From: Gordionus sp. m RMFG-2023
Taxonomy: Eukaryota; Nematomorpha; Gordioida; Chordodea; Parachordodidae
Assembly (NCBI RefSeq): GCF_954871325.1
Contig: NC_088779.1
Span: forward strand, 13,332,846-13,396,845
Reading direction: 5' to 3'
DNA: 64,000 nt
Shown here: in pieces, positions 1 to 14,700 of the stretch
How the letters are laid out: every line of letters starts with the position of its first letter
How positions within the stretch are numbered: the first letter of the stretch is position 1
The notes under the pieces: model-generated
What the model was told of the DNA's origin: nothing
The model's database searches: none
The model's input: the letters and a program-made list of their open reading frames with translations, nothing else
Position numbers and translations under genes: made by a program

Positions 1-692
1 TTATTTTATAAAAATCTTCAATCGTAGATGCATCAATATTTGATTGATTGGATTGTCTAGAGACTACTCTAGGTTTAAAAATTTCAATTCCAAACATATT
101 AGCAATCTCCTTTACTTTTTCATATATTTCATGAAATTTTTCATCCACATTCTCTCTGATATTTGTTAATATTTCAACAATATCCTTTGCTCTATTCATA
201 ATCTCCCTTAAATCCAAATCAATTTTTTGTAGCATTTTGCTATAATCATATGTATAATTAAATAAAAAATAAACACATTGAATTAAAATTAAAAACTGTG
301 GCTTAATAGAGCCTGCAAAAGATTTTCGGCATCTGCTGAATCTTTTTCCTTGCTATATAAAATTCTAGTGCTGCAAAGACAACATCATATAGTTCAATAA
401 AGAGTTTCACCGACTCTTGTCTTTCGATGAATCTGGTCGGACAAAATCTTTTTAGTTTTTTTTTGATTTTTTGAGTCAATATCATGAAACGTTTGAATAA
501 ATAACTCCCTTTTTTGGGTGGTGTGAAATAGCTGCAAACCAAAAATAAATATAAAAATAATCAAATGTGTATAGCTATTATTATTTATAATAAATTTAAA
601 ACTTAAAAATCAAACATTTATTAAGAATTTATTAAATTTAAAAAAAAAAAATTTCTATTTTTCATGGCCCCCCTCCCATGCCTACGCCACTG
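1..692 (-). mobile_element. hAT transposon (ZMYM1-like transposase), right part, cut by window start
   Basis: Bases 1 to about 560 are nearly identical to 28386-28930 of the complete element at 27533-29151, including the same minus-strand transposase segment. The right terminus is catgcctacgccactg, ending at 692, the mirror of the CAGTGGCGTAG left end of the family, with the same C-rich run just inside. The left end and the target duplication lie outside the window. Reading frames are broken by stops, so this copy is not expected to make transposase. Confidence 0.85.
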
Positions 693-3600
693 AGAGGGAT
701 GAATCCATACCATTTTCTTAAAGTTTGCTAGAGAGGGTTAAGGAAACAAATAAATAAAAATATAATTCATTTTTTTACAATTTATTTTGTGATAAATTAT
801 AACATATAACAATCTAGCATACTTATGGATAATGTAATGACTGATTAATTAATTGACTTTGATTAGTTGACAAAAAGTCTTACCAAAAAGAGGGACTTTT
901 GGGATGAACACAGTAACAGGTAGCTAAATGGCTGCTTGAATAATTCAAGAACATTATAGAATGTAAAGGAAGAACAATATCTCCTTTTTTCAATCATTAT
1001 AATAAGTTTGATTTTCACCAAGTAGAGACCTGCAGAAGTATCATTTATTTTTATTTTAGCTACCTTACCAATTAGTACTTGCACTAAAGGTCTTTCTCAG
1101 AAAAGGTTTAAAACTTTAGGAATTAGCACCGGTGGAAACCGTTTAGAGATTATTCTAAATAAAAATTTGATTCTAGATAATTACCCAAATCTCAGAGAAA
1201 AATAGATCTATATTTATAAATTCAAATCATAAAATTGCAATATGATTATAATATGTTCTTAGATATAAAATTTTTATATGCAAAACTTAATTATAATAAA
1301 TTCTTAGTCATAATATTTATATATTTTCTATATTATACTATTTTTAATAAAAATATTTATTCTATAAAAGAAATTGCTTAAAATGAAATCTTAAACATAA
1401 TATTCCTCATTCCTAAGATAACTTTTATTTGTGTGATAAATTACTCCGGTAGCTAAACTTACAAGTTAATATTAAAAATTAATTATATTTATATGGCGCC
1501 TTATTGATTGGTCATTAAAAATAATGATAACTGATTGTGATAAAGGGAATTATAGTGTGACAATTATAATGCAATCGGATATCATCGTTCATTTTATTGT
1601 TTCCTGATATAAGAGATTCTTTCTTTAAACAGGAGGTATAGTGAGCCACAAGGAAATATTCACTGGTAAAAAAACTTTATATAAAAAAAAAATTCGGGTA
1701 GAGAAATTAATATTTATTATATCCTAAAATATCTATTCATATCACAATTCGCAATACAAGTGTTTGTATTTTATTAAACATTTTTTCAAATGATTTGTTC
1801 TTGACAATACATTTTTGAAGTATCACTACAAAAAATTCTAAATCAAAGGAGATTATCTGAATTCTGTCATAAAATGATGTGAAAGAAATAAAAGAGTTCT
1901 TAATACAATCTGATTTAAGTTGTAACTTATCTTTTAAATAAAAAAATATAGCTATTGAAAATAGAATAACTTTGAAACATCCTTGATGTTTTAATGTATG
2001 AAAAAAACGTTAAAAGCATCCTTTTTAAGTTTAAAAAAAAAATTCCACTTATTATTTTTTGACAATAATTTTATAATAGCTATTTAAAAAATTAAATATA
2101 GTAATTGTGAATGAACTCAAAATACAATATTTATTACATTGTTTTTTTTAAAAAATCAATCGATATTCTTTCGGTATGAAAATGGGAGAGCAAATGGAAA
2201 ATATGAATAGCTGTAGTGCGATATTTTTAAAGGCATTTAACAAAATTGCCAAGTAGAAGTCGGCGCAGCCTGATAATGAAAGAAAAAGTCATTAATTTGC
2301 TTATAATAACAATATTTAAAGAATTCAGGTACAGCTGTAAAAATCAAGTTCGGCATGAAAATTTCTTGTCTGGCTCGAGATGCTAGGCTGATTTTTAGTT
2401 ACAAGTTTTATCATTATGTTTACTATTGACTAAGTTGGCAAAATTTTCTCAAAATTTGCAATCATAGATTGTAAGATGGGAACTAAACTTATGATAATGA
2501 GATTAAGTAAAAATTGAGTAAACTATGTGCCATTCTAATATATTGGAAATTAACATCTCAAGCAGGTTTAAGCTAAAGCTACTGCATAAACTATCAATTA
2601 AACATGTATTATTTATTATATACCTACTAGAACCACCTAGTTTTAAAAGTTTTATCATTGCTGTATAATTTTATTTATCAATAGGTTTTTTTATTAGTAA
2701 ATTAAATGTAAAATTTCAGAACAATGTGCTTCATGATATGATGTATGCTTTCTTTTTATTCAATATACAATTAACAAATCTTCCACATTGACATTTTCTC
2801 AATTAAAATATCAGAAATTTGTAAATTCTTTGTTTCTTGCGGTATAATACGTTCTACAATATTTTTATCCTTAATTATTTTAGAGATTCGGCCACAGCAA
2901 GAGTAAGCGCCCCTTTTATCTCATCAAAATGTTTGCAAAAAAATTTGTCACTATGCACAGGCAATATTTCGAACTTAAATGTTCTATTTTTCAAATTATT
3001 AAATTAACTTTCAAGATTAAATGTAGAAGCTGTAGCCTGTCCTTATTTATATTGTGGTTGCATAATCCTAAAAAAATTCTTCCATTCCAGATATTACATT
3101 TTTGAGGTTATTTTACTGTAATTTCAGGACAAATTTTATTACAAAATTCACTATTGCTTACTTAAGGATAGATTCTATTAATATTTCTGCCTTTTTAAAT
3201 GAAGCAGACTTTATTAGCCTATCTAAGAAACTAATATATAATCCTAAATAAACGTGGCTTTTTATATAAACTAGGCCATCTACTTATCAATTTAATACAA
3301 TTGGCATAATCTATTCTAATAAAAATCTTAGGAATCTGCAATTTGTGTTTCAATATTATATTAAATGAATATTCAATATTTTAAATCAATAAAATTTGCT
3401 AGAAAACTAGCAATATCCCCCCCACCCCTAATAAAGCTAAGGAATGATCAGTTATGACAATTTTTGGTGTATTAGCAGCTATATTTACCCTCAATGTGAA
3501 ATAGATCGCACTAGAGGTATTTTCCCAAATTTCAGTTTTAAATCAATTACTTCAGTGTAAGAAAATATGCCTAGATGCTGGTCGTATGGTCGGCTTATTT

Positions 3601-5260
3601 TTTTTTTTACCAAGGTCCCTGTGACATATATTTGTAGTATGGATTAGTGATCTGTATCGGGCCTAATTTTTAAGCCCGGCCAGAAATTTTTTTAAAATGG
3701 TTTTGCAGGCCCGGCCCGAACCCGAAATTTTTTTAAAAAGTTTTGCTGGCACGGCCCGAACCCAAATTTTTAAAAAAATAACCGGCCCGACCCCGCTCGA
3801 ATTTATTTAAATTAATTTTTATAATTACTCAAAATAAAAAACATATGTTATATGGCGTTTAGTTTCAATAAATAAAATCAAAAATTTTTATTTTACATAA
3901 AAAATTCAATATAAAATTGATAAATTTAGATATATTTAAAAAAATATTAGGCCCGCCCCGGGCCGAACCCGATACAGGATATATTGATCATGCTAGGTAA
4001 ATATGGTTGTGTACATTTTAGACATAATAATTGATTTATTATGAAATCCGACTTGATTCTAATATTTAAAAATGATTGTTTTTACTTCCATAGGATATCT
4101 AAACAATATAGAGTACGTTTATTAACTTTTTTAATACTCCATTTCAGAGCTAGATCTGTTTGTAAGTCCTTAGTCATTTATTCTCTTTTTGTCCTACTAA
4201 GTGGTGTTTTATAATTTAAATATATTATGGAAGTACCAAGATAAACTTATATATTCAAAATGTTAAAAAAAAAAAATTTGATAAAAAAGTCTTTAAATTG
4301 GCATTCGTTTGGTAATGAAAAAATATTTATTCTAAGATGATCAAATCGAGAGGATGATATAAAAAAATATTGTTTAACCAATTTTGAAATTTTATTCTTG
4401 GTTATTTTCTCATTTGGTACTTCCTTGTGAGTTTCAGTCAATAAATCGATATCAATGCCTTCCTATAATTCCATGTTGTTAAAAATATCTTGAATTGATT
4501 CACTAATTAATGAAACTTATACTTATAATTTAAAAATATAAACTATCAAACTTGTCAAAAATATTACTCCTTATTTTAAGAGATCAAACAAGTCGTCAAC
4601 TTCTTTAACCTTATCATCGTGTAATGATAAGAGACCCAATTCTACACAAAAAATTGCCTTTTTTCACAACTGTACGATAATATGATATAAGAAATTTTAA
4701 TATTTTGTATTTTTTAAACTTGAGCCATTATATGTTACAAGTAGCAATAACTTCCATATTCTCCCTATTATATATTACATTATCTAAAAATTTAAACCTA
4801 CCAATGACTTTATTAATTATTTCAATTCTTTTTTAACATCTTCTTTTCCTTGAACCCTTAGTTTTATATGAATATAAAATCAAATTTCATTGTTTTAAGA
4901 AAAAAATTCATTAATATATTCATATTCGATTTGATTAATATCTAAGAATATTTTTATCGTGTAAGCCTAGCATTTAAATATACTTTTCATCATATAACTT
5001 AATAGCAAGAGTTAAAATCAAGTTAAATCTAACTCTAGTTACATCTAAACTAACCTTAGTTCACATTAGGTTGTAAAAATCTTAGAAATAGTAATATATG
5101 TATAGAAACACAAAGTTTTAATGCTCATTTATAGTTTATTTTACCAAACAAACAAAAGAGAAGATTAAAAATGGAATTATTTACAATTGTATATTACATC
5201 AATATTTTCAAGACTTCTAGTTCTAAAAGGCCTTTTTGGGTTTTATTATGAATATTATAG
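693..5260. other. gene-free AT-rich region
   Basis: I find no host exon. The only recognisable content is the GC-rich short repeat at about 3643-3985 and scattered simple AT-rich sequence. Short ORFs here (for example 863-1084 and 4247-4441) have no protein-like composition or family resemblance. Confidence 0.6.
3643..3985. repeat. short interspersed repeat with GGCCCGG-rich ends, copy 1
   Basis: GC-rich ends (atcgggcctaattttt at the left, gggccgaacccgatac at the right, partly inverted) flank an AT-rich core. The core from about 3810 to 3940 recurs at about 17530-17660, including attaatttttataattactc and a matching acatatgttatat. It codes for nothing. Probably a non-autonomous element; target duplications were not resolved. 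Confidence 0.65.
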
Positions 5261-5269
5261 ATTATAGAC

Positions 5270-6160
5270 ATACCAGCGCGTACGCAGGGGGGGGGGGCAG
5301 GGAGACAAATCCCCCCCCCCCCCCCCAAGCCAAAAAATGCAGATGCCGGATATATTTTTCAAAAATATTATTGTTTATATTTATTTATTCCTATCTCATA
5401 TTAAATATATATTTAATTACATTTATTATCACAATCATCAACTAAGTTATTTTATCAATTAATTTCGATATCAAGTTTTCCGGCGTAATATTATCTTATT
5501 ATTTTCAAATTTTTAGTGGCGTAATATATATCTACCATTTTCAAATTTCTAGTCAAATTATAATTATTCTAAAATTGTACAACAGGGAGAAAGAAATTGC
5601 AACCTTGTCCAACGAGATAAAGTATCCGCCATCAAGCAGTAACAGCTTTTATAAAGTCAGAAGAGCCGATTATTTGCTATTACTGAAATATCACAATGGC
5701 CTGAAAGAAATATTTCCTCAGAAGCAAGAAAATTATTGGATTCAATGCTTATTCCAAATTTTTTTTTCTCATTAGAATGTATTATTTAATTATACAACTA
5801 TTTTATGTATTACTTTTCAAAAACATGACATTGACTTGATTAAGATGAGAATAGCGGAGAGCATTTTATTAGAATAAGGAAACTAGGGCTACTGTTGAAT
5901 AAGAATTTCATATTTTATATGTTATTGTTAAGTCAAAAGCAGAGCTATACGTGTTTAATATTTGTCTCCTTCGACTTGCAGCAAGGCAAGCTCATAGTTA
6001 AAACATTAATATAGGATCAGTAGAAGAGTATATCTTAGATACAGATTTTATAACCCAAATAAATGAATGGTTTTTAATTAATCATGCAACACTTACCAAT
6101 CTGCAAATATTACTTCCATAAAAGCCTTCCCAACCTTTTTCAGATTGTGATAGAAAAAAA
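5270..6160 (+). mobile_element. decayed hAT element, left end and transposase fragment
   Basis: A left terminus resembling the local hAT family (cagcgcgtacgcagg) is followed by a G11 run and a C16 run. Around 6005-6130, plus-strand reading gives INIGSVEEYI and LTNLQILLP, matching the segment encoded by the hAT at 39951-41528 (INIGSTEEYY, NLQVLLP). Frames are interrupted. The right terminus was not found, so the end coordinate is where similarity stops. Confidence 0.6.
5287..5326. repeat. G11/C16 inverted homopolymer hairpin
   Basis: A run of 11 G at 5287-5297 and a run of 16 C at 5311-5326 separated by 13 nt. They can pair as a very stable hairpin, or form quadruplex/i-motif structures. It lies just inside a hAT terminus. 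Confidence 0.8.
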
Positions 6161-8730
6161 ATATTTGTTGGATTTTTATTATGAAGATGTTAAAATATCT
6201 TATATTAGCTGAATAACTATTATAAGATTAAGTATGGTTGATATAGTCTCGAAAAATGATATGGATGCTCTGCATAATTTCAAACACATTACGAAGATTG
6301 GATTTACATTGTAAATGTAATACAATTATTCCTAAGAAACTTTTTGGTATTAATTTATATTTCTAACATTTAAATTTTTTTTATACTTTATATATAAATT
6401 TTAAAGGCTCAAAAACCAAATTTCTATTTTGGGTCATTTAAGTGATTCTTTACATAATTTTTTTTATAATTCACATTAATTTAAAATTGTGTATTAGAAT
6501 AATTATTGTCCTATTTGTCTTTCAAAGTATAGGAGAAATCTATAAGTTAAAAATATTATTCAGAGAACACTCGATTTAAAAACTTCTTTTGTAAAATTAT
6601 ATGGTGAATAAAAAAATCTTTTTAATGCAGTTGTTATACAAATTTATCGAGCTAATAAGTAACACTACATTAGCAAAGTAGAAATTTAAAAAAAAAATAT
6701 GGATAAGGGGGCTTGAGAATTTTATCACATTTCTTATAAATGTTCAATATTTTTATTTTTCATATGGATAAGTGAATTTTTGATCCGTAGTTTCATATAG
6801 GGCCATTTTTATGCAAAAAATTTATCTTTGGTAAAATGTATATTTTGGATAGTCGACGGCATCACCAAGTTTTGACGTCATATATAAAAGCTATCTAAAT
6901 AAATGGCAAAAAAAATCGAAAATCAACTCCTCTTATTGCTTAAAAACAAAGGTAAAGCAATATAAGTAAAACGGAAGTTAAAAAATAAAATTGGAATATA
7001 TTATTTTTATATAGTTTTTGAGATATAAGCCTTTTAAAAGAGATTCTACAGATTCGATAGTCTCTTTTTGCACCTGAGGCTCTGTATCTCTAGAATCAGC
7101 TGAAACATACCATGTTTGGAGTGGGCCAGTAAATCAACTTTTATATAAATCTAGCTCAAAGACTAAGGGCCAGAAAATCAATTTTCATATAAACCTAGCT
7201 CAAAAACTATTTTAGATACGACTTTGATTCAAATTTTATTTCAAAGTTTAAGGATTGATTTGATATATTACTTTTAAATGCTTCCTCGTTGAAGCTACTA
7301 CCCTTGTTTGATGATAAAACCTTCCGGTACATCTTACAATGAAATTTATGCCCTTGTATTAATATTTTTTAATAAAGATTAAAATATTTTGCGAATTTGG
7401 GAAAAGGAAATTCCATATTATCATCATTTTCCAGAAATTACTTTGTCGATATGATCTGTACCAAAAATATTTTCAAGCTCATTCTCTATCGTAGACATTT
7501 TAAACTGTTTTGAAAACTAGGATTAAAGAAGATTATTATATATAAATTTCAAAATTAAATAAAAAGATTATGATTTTAGAATTATAAAGTATTTATTATA
7601 TAAAATTGAAAGTAGCAAGTTTACTGAAAAAAGTAGCGGGCTATAGTAGTGCGCTACTTTAACAACACTGCCTAATAGGCAAATAAGCTTTATAAAAATG
7701 ATTTTTACTAAGACCGATTGGCAATTGAATTGCGTTGACAAAAAAATTTAGGTCACAATTTATGTGTGATTACCAGTAATTTTGAAATAGACTTGGAATC
7801 AAGCTCAACACAAGATTTTCATGTCACAGGAAAACTAATGGATAAGTTGAAAAAATTAATATGGACTTAAGATCAAATATTTTGTATTCATTATTGTTGA
7901 GTGTTTACAAGGAATTGGGATTATTTATTACAAATGTTGATAGCCTATAATAACAAGAAAGATTTTTGGTTTGTTTTTAAACTTATAACAATATTTTTTA
8001 AATCTTAGAAAAAGAGCATTTGCGATTATTTTCATATTATCTAAAATACTAAAAAACTGATGTAATTTGGTAATTAAAATTCTCTTAATACTAAAATTTT
8101 AAATATACTCTTATAAAATCAAATCAAAAACAATAATTATAAATTTAAAAAATTTTTTTAATGAGATAATTTGAGACAAGTGTGAAAACTTTTCGGGATC
8201 TTGTTACTGTGCATATGAATAGTGATAATGTACACTAGTATTATCGAGAGAAATCAATTTATTTACATTTAATATAATTTTCTATGAGACATTATTACGG
8301 ATTAAAACCATTTTTTATAAATTGCGAATTTAATATGGATAATATATTTTTTAATATCTAGAAAATCCCTTGATTTTATGCAATATCCATATAATTTTTA
8401 ATGGAATTGTCATTTATACCAGATAATAAATCATTTCCTTACTTGCAAGATTAAAAATCCCATGCCATGAAAGTTAATTAATCATATAATGTTATGTTTA
8501 AATATTTTTTTTAAAACGATGAAAGGAATGTGTTAATTGTAACTTAATGAGTGAAAAAATAATAGCGGAATGCTTGAAAAATAAAATAGTTCATTTGATT
8601 AGAATGACAAAAATTTAAAATTATTCCAAATAATAAATATGGGATAAGATTTTAATTTTTAATAATGGAATATGAATGTGAAAAATGAATCTTATATTAA
8701 GTGCTAGTTCTGTAAAAAAATCTTTTAGAT
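6161..8730. other. gene-free AT-rich region
   Basis: No exon or complete element recognised. Contains a 44-bp tandem duplication (7122-7210) and, near 7650-7670, a sequence ending in tttaacaacactg that recurs elsewhere (for example tttaacaacactaatcc near 23147), suggesting ends of an old inverted-repeat element family. Confidence 0.5.
7122..7210. repeat. 44-bp tandem duplication
   Basis: Two adjacent copies beginning gggccagtaaatcaac and gggccagaaaatcaat and ending in tagctcaaagacta / tagctcaaaaacta, with a few substitutions. Confidence 0.75.
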
Positions 8731-8736
8731 TTTATT
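8731..8736 (-). terminator. poly(A) signal of the SLC34 gene
   Basis: AATAAA on the minus strand, 15 nt after the TGA stop at 8752. Canonical hexamer at a plausible, though short, distance. Confidence 0.5.
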
Positions 8737-8751
8737 GTACGAGTAAAATAA

Positions 8752-11700
8752 TCAAATACGAGAGACGGTAGTATCCGACTTAATCAAATGGCCAAAGGCC
8801 GTTTCAGGCATATTATTGGATGTTTCTTCATTCAAACCGCCATTGGTAGCTGCAATAAAACCACCATTTTTAACTCCCAGGTAATTGAAAGAAACCATTG
8901 AGGAGCTCAATGAATTATTTATTTTGTTCGCAGGGAAAGATGCGTTTTTAATTAGGGCATTGGTGCTGTTGTAAGTCGAATTGGTTAAGATGTGTGCAGC
9001 TATTAATTATTTATTTTTAGTATAATAATATTTTAATAAGTAAGTCTGTTATAAAATATCGCATGTTATTCACAGGTAAAGAATTAGTCATGAATTATTT
9101 CAAGCATGTGGAATAAAAGAGCTTGAATCCCTAATATCGCCTTCTACTTATAAAACTAAACCAAAAAAGGAACAAAAATGTCTAAAAATATGCATATTTT
9201 TCTTTCCCAAAATCCTCACAACTGATAGATATGTCTATTTAATGACCATATGAAATGGTGGAGGGGAGGACATTGAAAGAAGTTGTGAACTAAAAAAAAT
9301 CATAGTAAAAAGTAAAGAGAAAAAATATATTACCGTCCTTGCTTTTGGACTTTCTCTTCAAGAGTTCCCTCAATCGTCGAGCCGAGAATAATTGATCAAG
9401 CGGTTCGAGTGATCTCAAGCAAGCTGGTAAAAAACTCCAATCCCTTGGAAGGAGGTAAGTGTTATATATGTTAATGCGATTTTTAAAATAATCAAAGTAA
9501 AAATTATTAATAAAAAACATATATCAATTCTTTAATTTGAACTTAATAAATAAATATTTAAATGAAGAGAACAATATTACATTCTGTCTATTATTTATGT
9601 TGTAAGTATATCATCTCACATTCCTTATTATTTTGCAAAAATACCACTAAAATATAATATTTTTGTTATTGGTCAAAAATAGAACCTCAAAAAAATTGGT
9701 AAGCAGGTTGGGCGCTTTTGTTGAAGTTTTGTTACTATAGTCGCGAATAAGATACCTATGGCAAGAAACCCAGTGGTGGCAAAAATAAGAGCAGAAGAGA
9801 CACGATCCCCACCTACAGGTAGTAAAGCCGTGGTAAGTGTTGAGAGAGCAAACACTGATCCTATTTGTTTGTTAGCAAATATTGTAGAATTAGAAACGTG
9901 AGAAGCAACACTTTACTTCACTCAAATCTATACTAATAGGTCTTATAAATTTTATAATACTCTTTCTATAAAATTTCCTCATTTTAGCTTCAGCCACCCT
10001 TACTGTGGGTGAAAACACTATTTTACATAACTTACCTTTATCATCTCAATTTAATAAAATTATTTAAAAAACATTTATTAATGGATTAAACTATATAAAA
10101 TTCCCTTACCGGGTAACACAAAAAAGGCTACTACAAGGTAAAAGACCGCGAACCAAGTGTATTTTGCGGTTGTGGCCCCCATAATTTTTGCTAATGCTAA
10201 TGGAAATCTCAAGGCTGGAACGGGATACCAAAATAATATGCCCAAAATATTGAAAAATGTGTGACACAAGGCTATTTGAAGGCTATATTTCAATGTTAAT
10301 GGGGAAGCAGTGAGAGAGGCTATAAGACCAGTGGCTGTAGTTCCAAGGTTGGAACCCAGAGTAAGTGGATAAACACGGTCTAAGCTTTATTATTTTGATT
10401 TTAATTCTATTGTTAAATTTATTTTTAAATAGTTTAGAAATCTATACAATTTATAATTTGAAATCTGATGTTACTATCTTCCATTGAATAACCTTCCATA
10501 TTCCTAGATTCCTTTTTTTATCACCCATCTTTTCCCGTAAATTCTATTTCTACATTTTTCACCTTTATTTATTTTACCTTTTTAAAAAATTAATTATTTG
10601 ATATTACATTTTGACAACATATCATATCAGTAAAAAAGTAACCCATAATCGGAAAAAAACTATGTATTTATTATAACGTTCATAAACAAAATTTTTTTAA
10701 AAAAATTTCAAACCTGATGACCCCTATTGCTACAAGGGGCGTAAGAGCTGAAGTAAAAACCGAACTGCTTTGAAGCAAAAACGTACAAATAGCTCCAATA
10801 AGGATAGCGAAATATCCAGTCAAAAATGTAAAAGGTTTAGGTATATCTGCGTTTACCACTTTCCTAATACCTAATGCAATTTTGCCTAAAAAAATAAATG
10901 TATGTAAATATTATATTTTTTTTTATTAAATTCACAGTTCTAAAAAATATGTCTACCATAAAATCCGTGAAGTTAAATTTGAGAATATCATCAAAAAATA
11001 TATATTCTAATATAAAGTGAATTAATAAATGCAATATAAGTAAAATATGTCAGAAGCGAAAACTGTGGCCAAAAATTTTTTAAGTCGTTTTCAATATAAT
11101 TAATCTTCCTTAAAGTGGAAAAATGAGATGTGGGAATATAATTATATTTGAAGATTGGGAAAGAAAAAATTTTAATGCAATTTTATTAATTTTTTTTAAA
11201 TTTTATTGATATTAATTCAATATTTTGAATAAAAATATACGTTAATTTATTAATTATTTCCGAACTCTGAATATATTGAAATCCAATTTTACCACAATTT
11301 GGAAATGGAAACAGAACAAATCTAGGAATTGGTACCCATTTTAAAATTTCCGGAAATTGATTCTTAAAACTAATTCTAACATGCTATTATAGGGAGGTGT
11401 TGATATCAAATATCTGATCGCATCGACATTTTCAAAAAACCGATCAGATCCGATATTTTCATAGCTGATTATTTTATGAATATATTAATTTTATAATTAT
11501 TTTCTTTTATTTTACGCATAATTTAGTGATAATAATAAATTAATAAAAGGAACCAAAATTCAATTTATTTGTAACGTTTAAAAAATTTAAATTATTTTAT
11601 AAGATATAGCTCTAAAGATTTTTTTTATTATTATTTGCAAAAAGAGGATTTTAAAACGAGTCACATTAAGGTAGTGTTGTTAAACGGCTAATTCAAGATT

Positions 11701-14700
11701 TTAGCCAAAAGCACATTATTTAAGCTTTAAATGTTGCTAGACTTATTACATTCACCCAAAAACATTGCTCATATTTTAAATGAGAAATTGAGAATAAAAA
11801 TAAATAAAATATATATAATCATTCGTGAAAGTTTTTTTCTGAATAGAAAATAATTATTTTTTTAACCCTGGGAACCGCAAGTCCAGATTTTCAAAACTAT
11901 AAATTGCACAAATATTGGAGATAGGTGATATGAAATAATAAACAGCTGCTAAGTATTATGAATTCTAATGCCATTGTTTAAGAATTAAATTAGTATAAAG
12001 AAATTGTTGTTTTGCATAGCATAAACATTTTCTATTCTATTTCATATATTTAAACTTTTATATCGGTTTAGCCCAAAATTGACGACTCATATTAAACCGA
12101 TGTCCATCTAAAAAATAATTTTAGGTGACCTATATAATGTCCATTATTTTAAATATAATCCTAGTTTTTATGTTTTTCTATTAAAATCATTAGATAAATT
12201 TTAAGTATGGAGCATCGGTTGTAGGTTAAAACACGATTTAAAATTTATATCCATAAAAATATGAAATATATTATATGACACAGAATATAACAATTTTTAA
12301 TAAAATTAAATTTTAAGTATTTTATGGATATTCTGTTATTTATTCTAAATGAGTTCCTTAATTATTTAATTCCATATTATCAAATCTTTGATATCTATTC
12401 ACTTTTATGATTTATTATTTGAATTATGATAAATATACAAAATAATTAATTTCATAAAAATTTTGGACCTTCATTTCTTCTGCTTATTTCAAAAATATGA
12501 TCAAATACTTCGGTTATGATCAAGCTTAATTATTTTTTTATATTTTACTTTTTCATTTATATTTTAAATTTTTGACAAATCAAAAAACCCTTGCAAACGA
12601 CGTCTGACACAAATATCATCTTCACTTTCTCTTATTATAAAGTAATTTTTTATAAATGAGACTGAAGATTTCACCCATGGCATTTTTACTATAATATTTA
12701 TTTTAACTATCAATTCAGGTATGATAATAATAAGAAAATTTAGATACAATTTTATTTTATATTTAAAACAATATACCTTTGAGCATTGAATGTAATACTT
12801 TTACAATGCATAAGAGGCATAGCGTGAGCATAAATAGGGAGATAATCAACAAGATAGTACCAATAACCCCATCACTCCAATTAACGTAAGCAAACAAAAA
12901 TTTACCTTTAAAAAATTTGGTTCATAATTATAAATAATGTTAGGAATTTTGATAAATTTTAACATAAGAAGGCTATAATTTACATTGACATATTAAACTA
13001 TAAAATAACATTTCAAAATATCTAAAATTAATGTTTCAATATTTTAAATTTTCAGAATTAGATGTTTAGTAATATATCACATCACACATACTTACAAAAT
13101 GCAATAACAAAAATGTAACTGTAGATTACATTTGACTAAAATATTATTGACTGGTTGAGAGCCATTCAAGGAAATATTTAGTTGAGTTGTCATATTGCTA
13201 TTGCCAGCAGCGCCCTTTTTTAAACACCACCTTTTCACTAGGGACATATTGGCAGTTTCATTCATTTTTCCTTCTGCTATCAAAGTTATCACATTTTTAT
13301 TAAGCTGAATAAAAAAATAAATGTCTATATAACACAAAATGTTTTGTTGTATAAATGTGATATAAGTAAATATTGATTGTTCATTAAGAAAAGTAATAAA
13401 ATTTTTAGTCTGTCGATGTGTTGGCATATTTTTTTTATCTTGGTTTGTTTTATAAAAAAGAGATTTTGGACACTTTTTAAAATGAATAAAATTGGCATCG
13501 TTATTTATGATCTAAATTTTATTAAAATTTTAACTCATACACAGATATATGCTTTTAACGAAAACCGCGAGAATCATAATTCATTAAATCCCATTTTCAA
13601 CTTTATGTTGGAGTCATAAATTATGTATAATTATGAAAAGGGAATATTTTTTGGAGCTGAAACTCACCAGGAAGATTACCTTTATATTTAACTGTTCCAT
13701 TTTTTTTTAAATCAACGGTAAATTTTAGTTTTTCATAAAATACGAATATAATATATGGTATCATATTAAAAAATCAATATATTTCATAAAAATATGCATT
13801 TAATATATATTAAAATATATCCATTTTCGATTCCATTCCTGCGAATAATAAGTATTTTCTATAGGCTAAATTTCTATTATTTTGCTCCTAATGCTAAATA
13901 AATAATGCTTATGATTTTATATTATAAATTAGAGCTCTTCAACACAAGGCAAATTAAAAAAAATTATAACGAGCTGAGACAGGCAAATTTAAGGCCGGAC
14001 AATTCGTACATGAAAATCGGGCCAGGCCTTGATCTTCGATTTTAAATTTTATTAATACTCTTTGAAATTAAAATAAATACATTTTTTATTTCCAAAATTT
14101 CCCGAATTAAAATTTTTTGCATGATAAAATGTCTTTAATAAACTATCATATCTCCTCTATAAACTAACTAGCATTTAATCGTTAATAAAAAATCTTTTGT
14201 TTTTTTGTAACGATATAATGGTCGCAAATTTATATTAATATCTCATCCTAACTTAAATTAGTTCCGTATTTAATCAACGAATTTATTAATTAATGTTATC
14301 AAATGTATATGTCCAAAATCCTTACTAAAACTAGATTTCAGAATCATATGTTATTTTATTCAATTAAAACAATAAGGGGATAAAAATATAGTCAGAATTT
14401 TCCCAAATAATTTATTGAATAGAGAGATAAAAAATATGGTTTCAAATGATAAATTTAAAAATATATTATCGGCCATAAAAATTAGTTCACTAATAGTGAA
14501 AGCTAGGATGAGGTATAAGAAAAAAAATTAACCAGGCAAATTATAATCCTTTGTTTGAAAAATTCAAAAAATTTGATGAAAAGATACCTAGAAAGCCAAT
14601 TTGGAAAAAAAAGACCTGTCTGGAAGTGATTAAATTCATAAATAAAATAAAAGCATAATTAGTGCCAACGTTGACTGATACTACACGTCAAAATTTATTT

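Noticed and set aside
5236-5445. ORF across the G/C run (GGGGRETNPPPPPQ)
   Set aside because: Created by homopolymer runs at a transposon end; no family resemblance.
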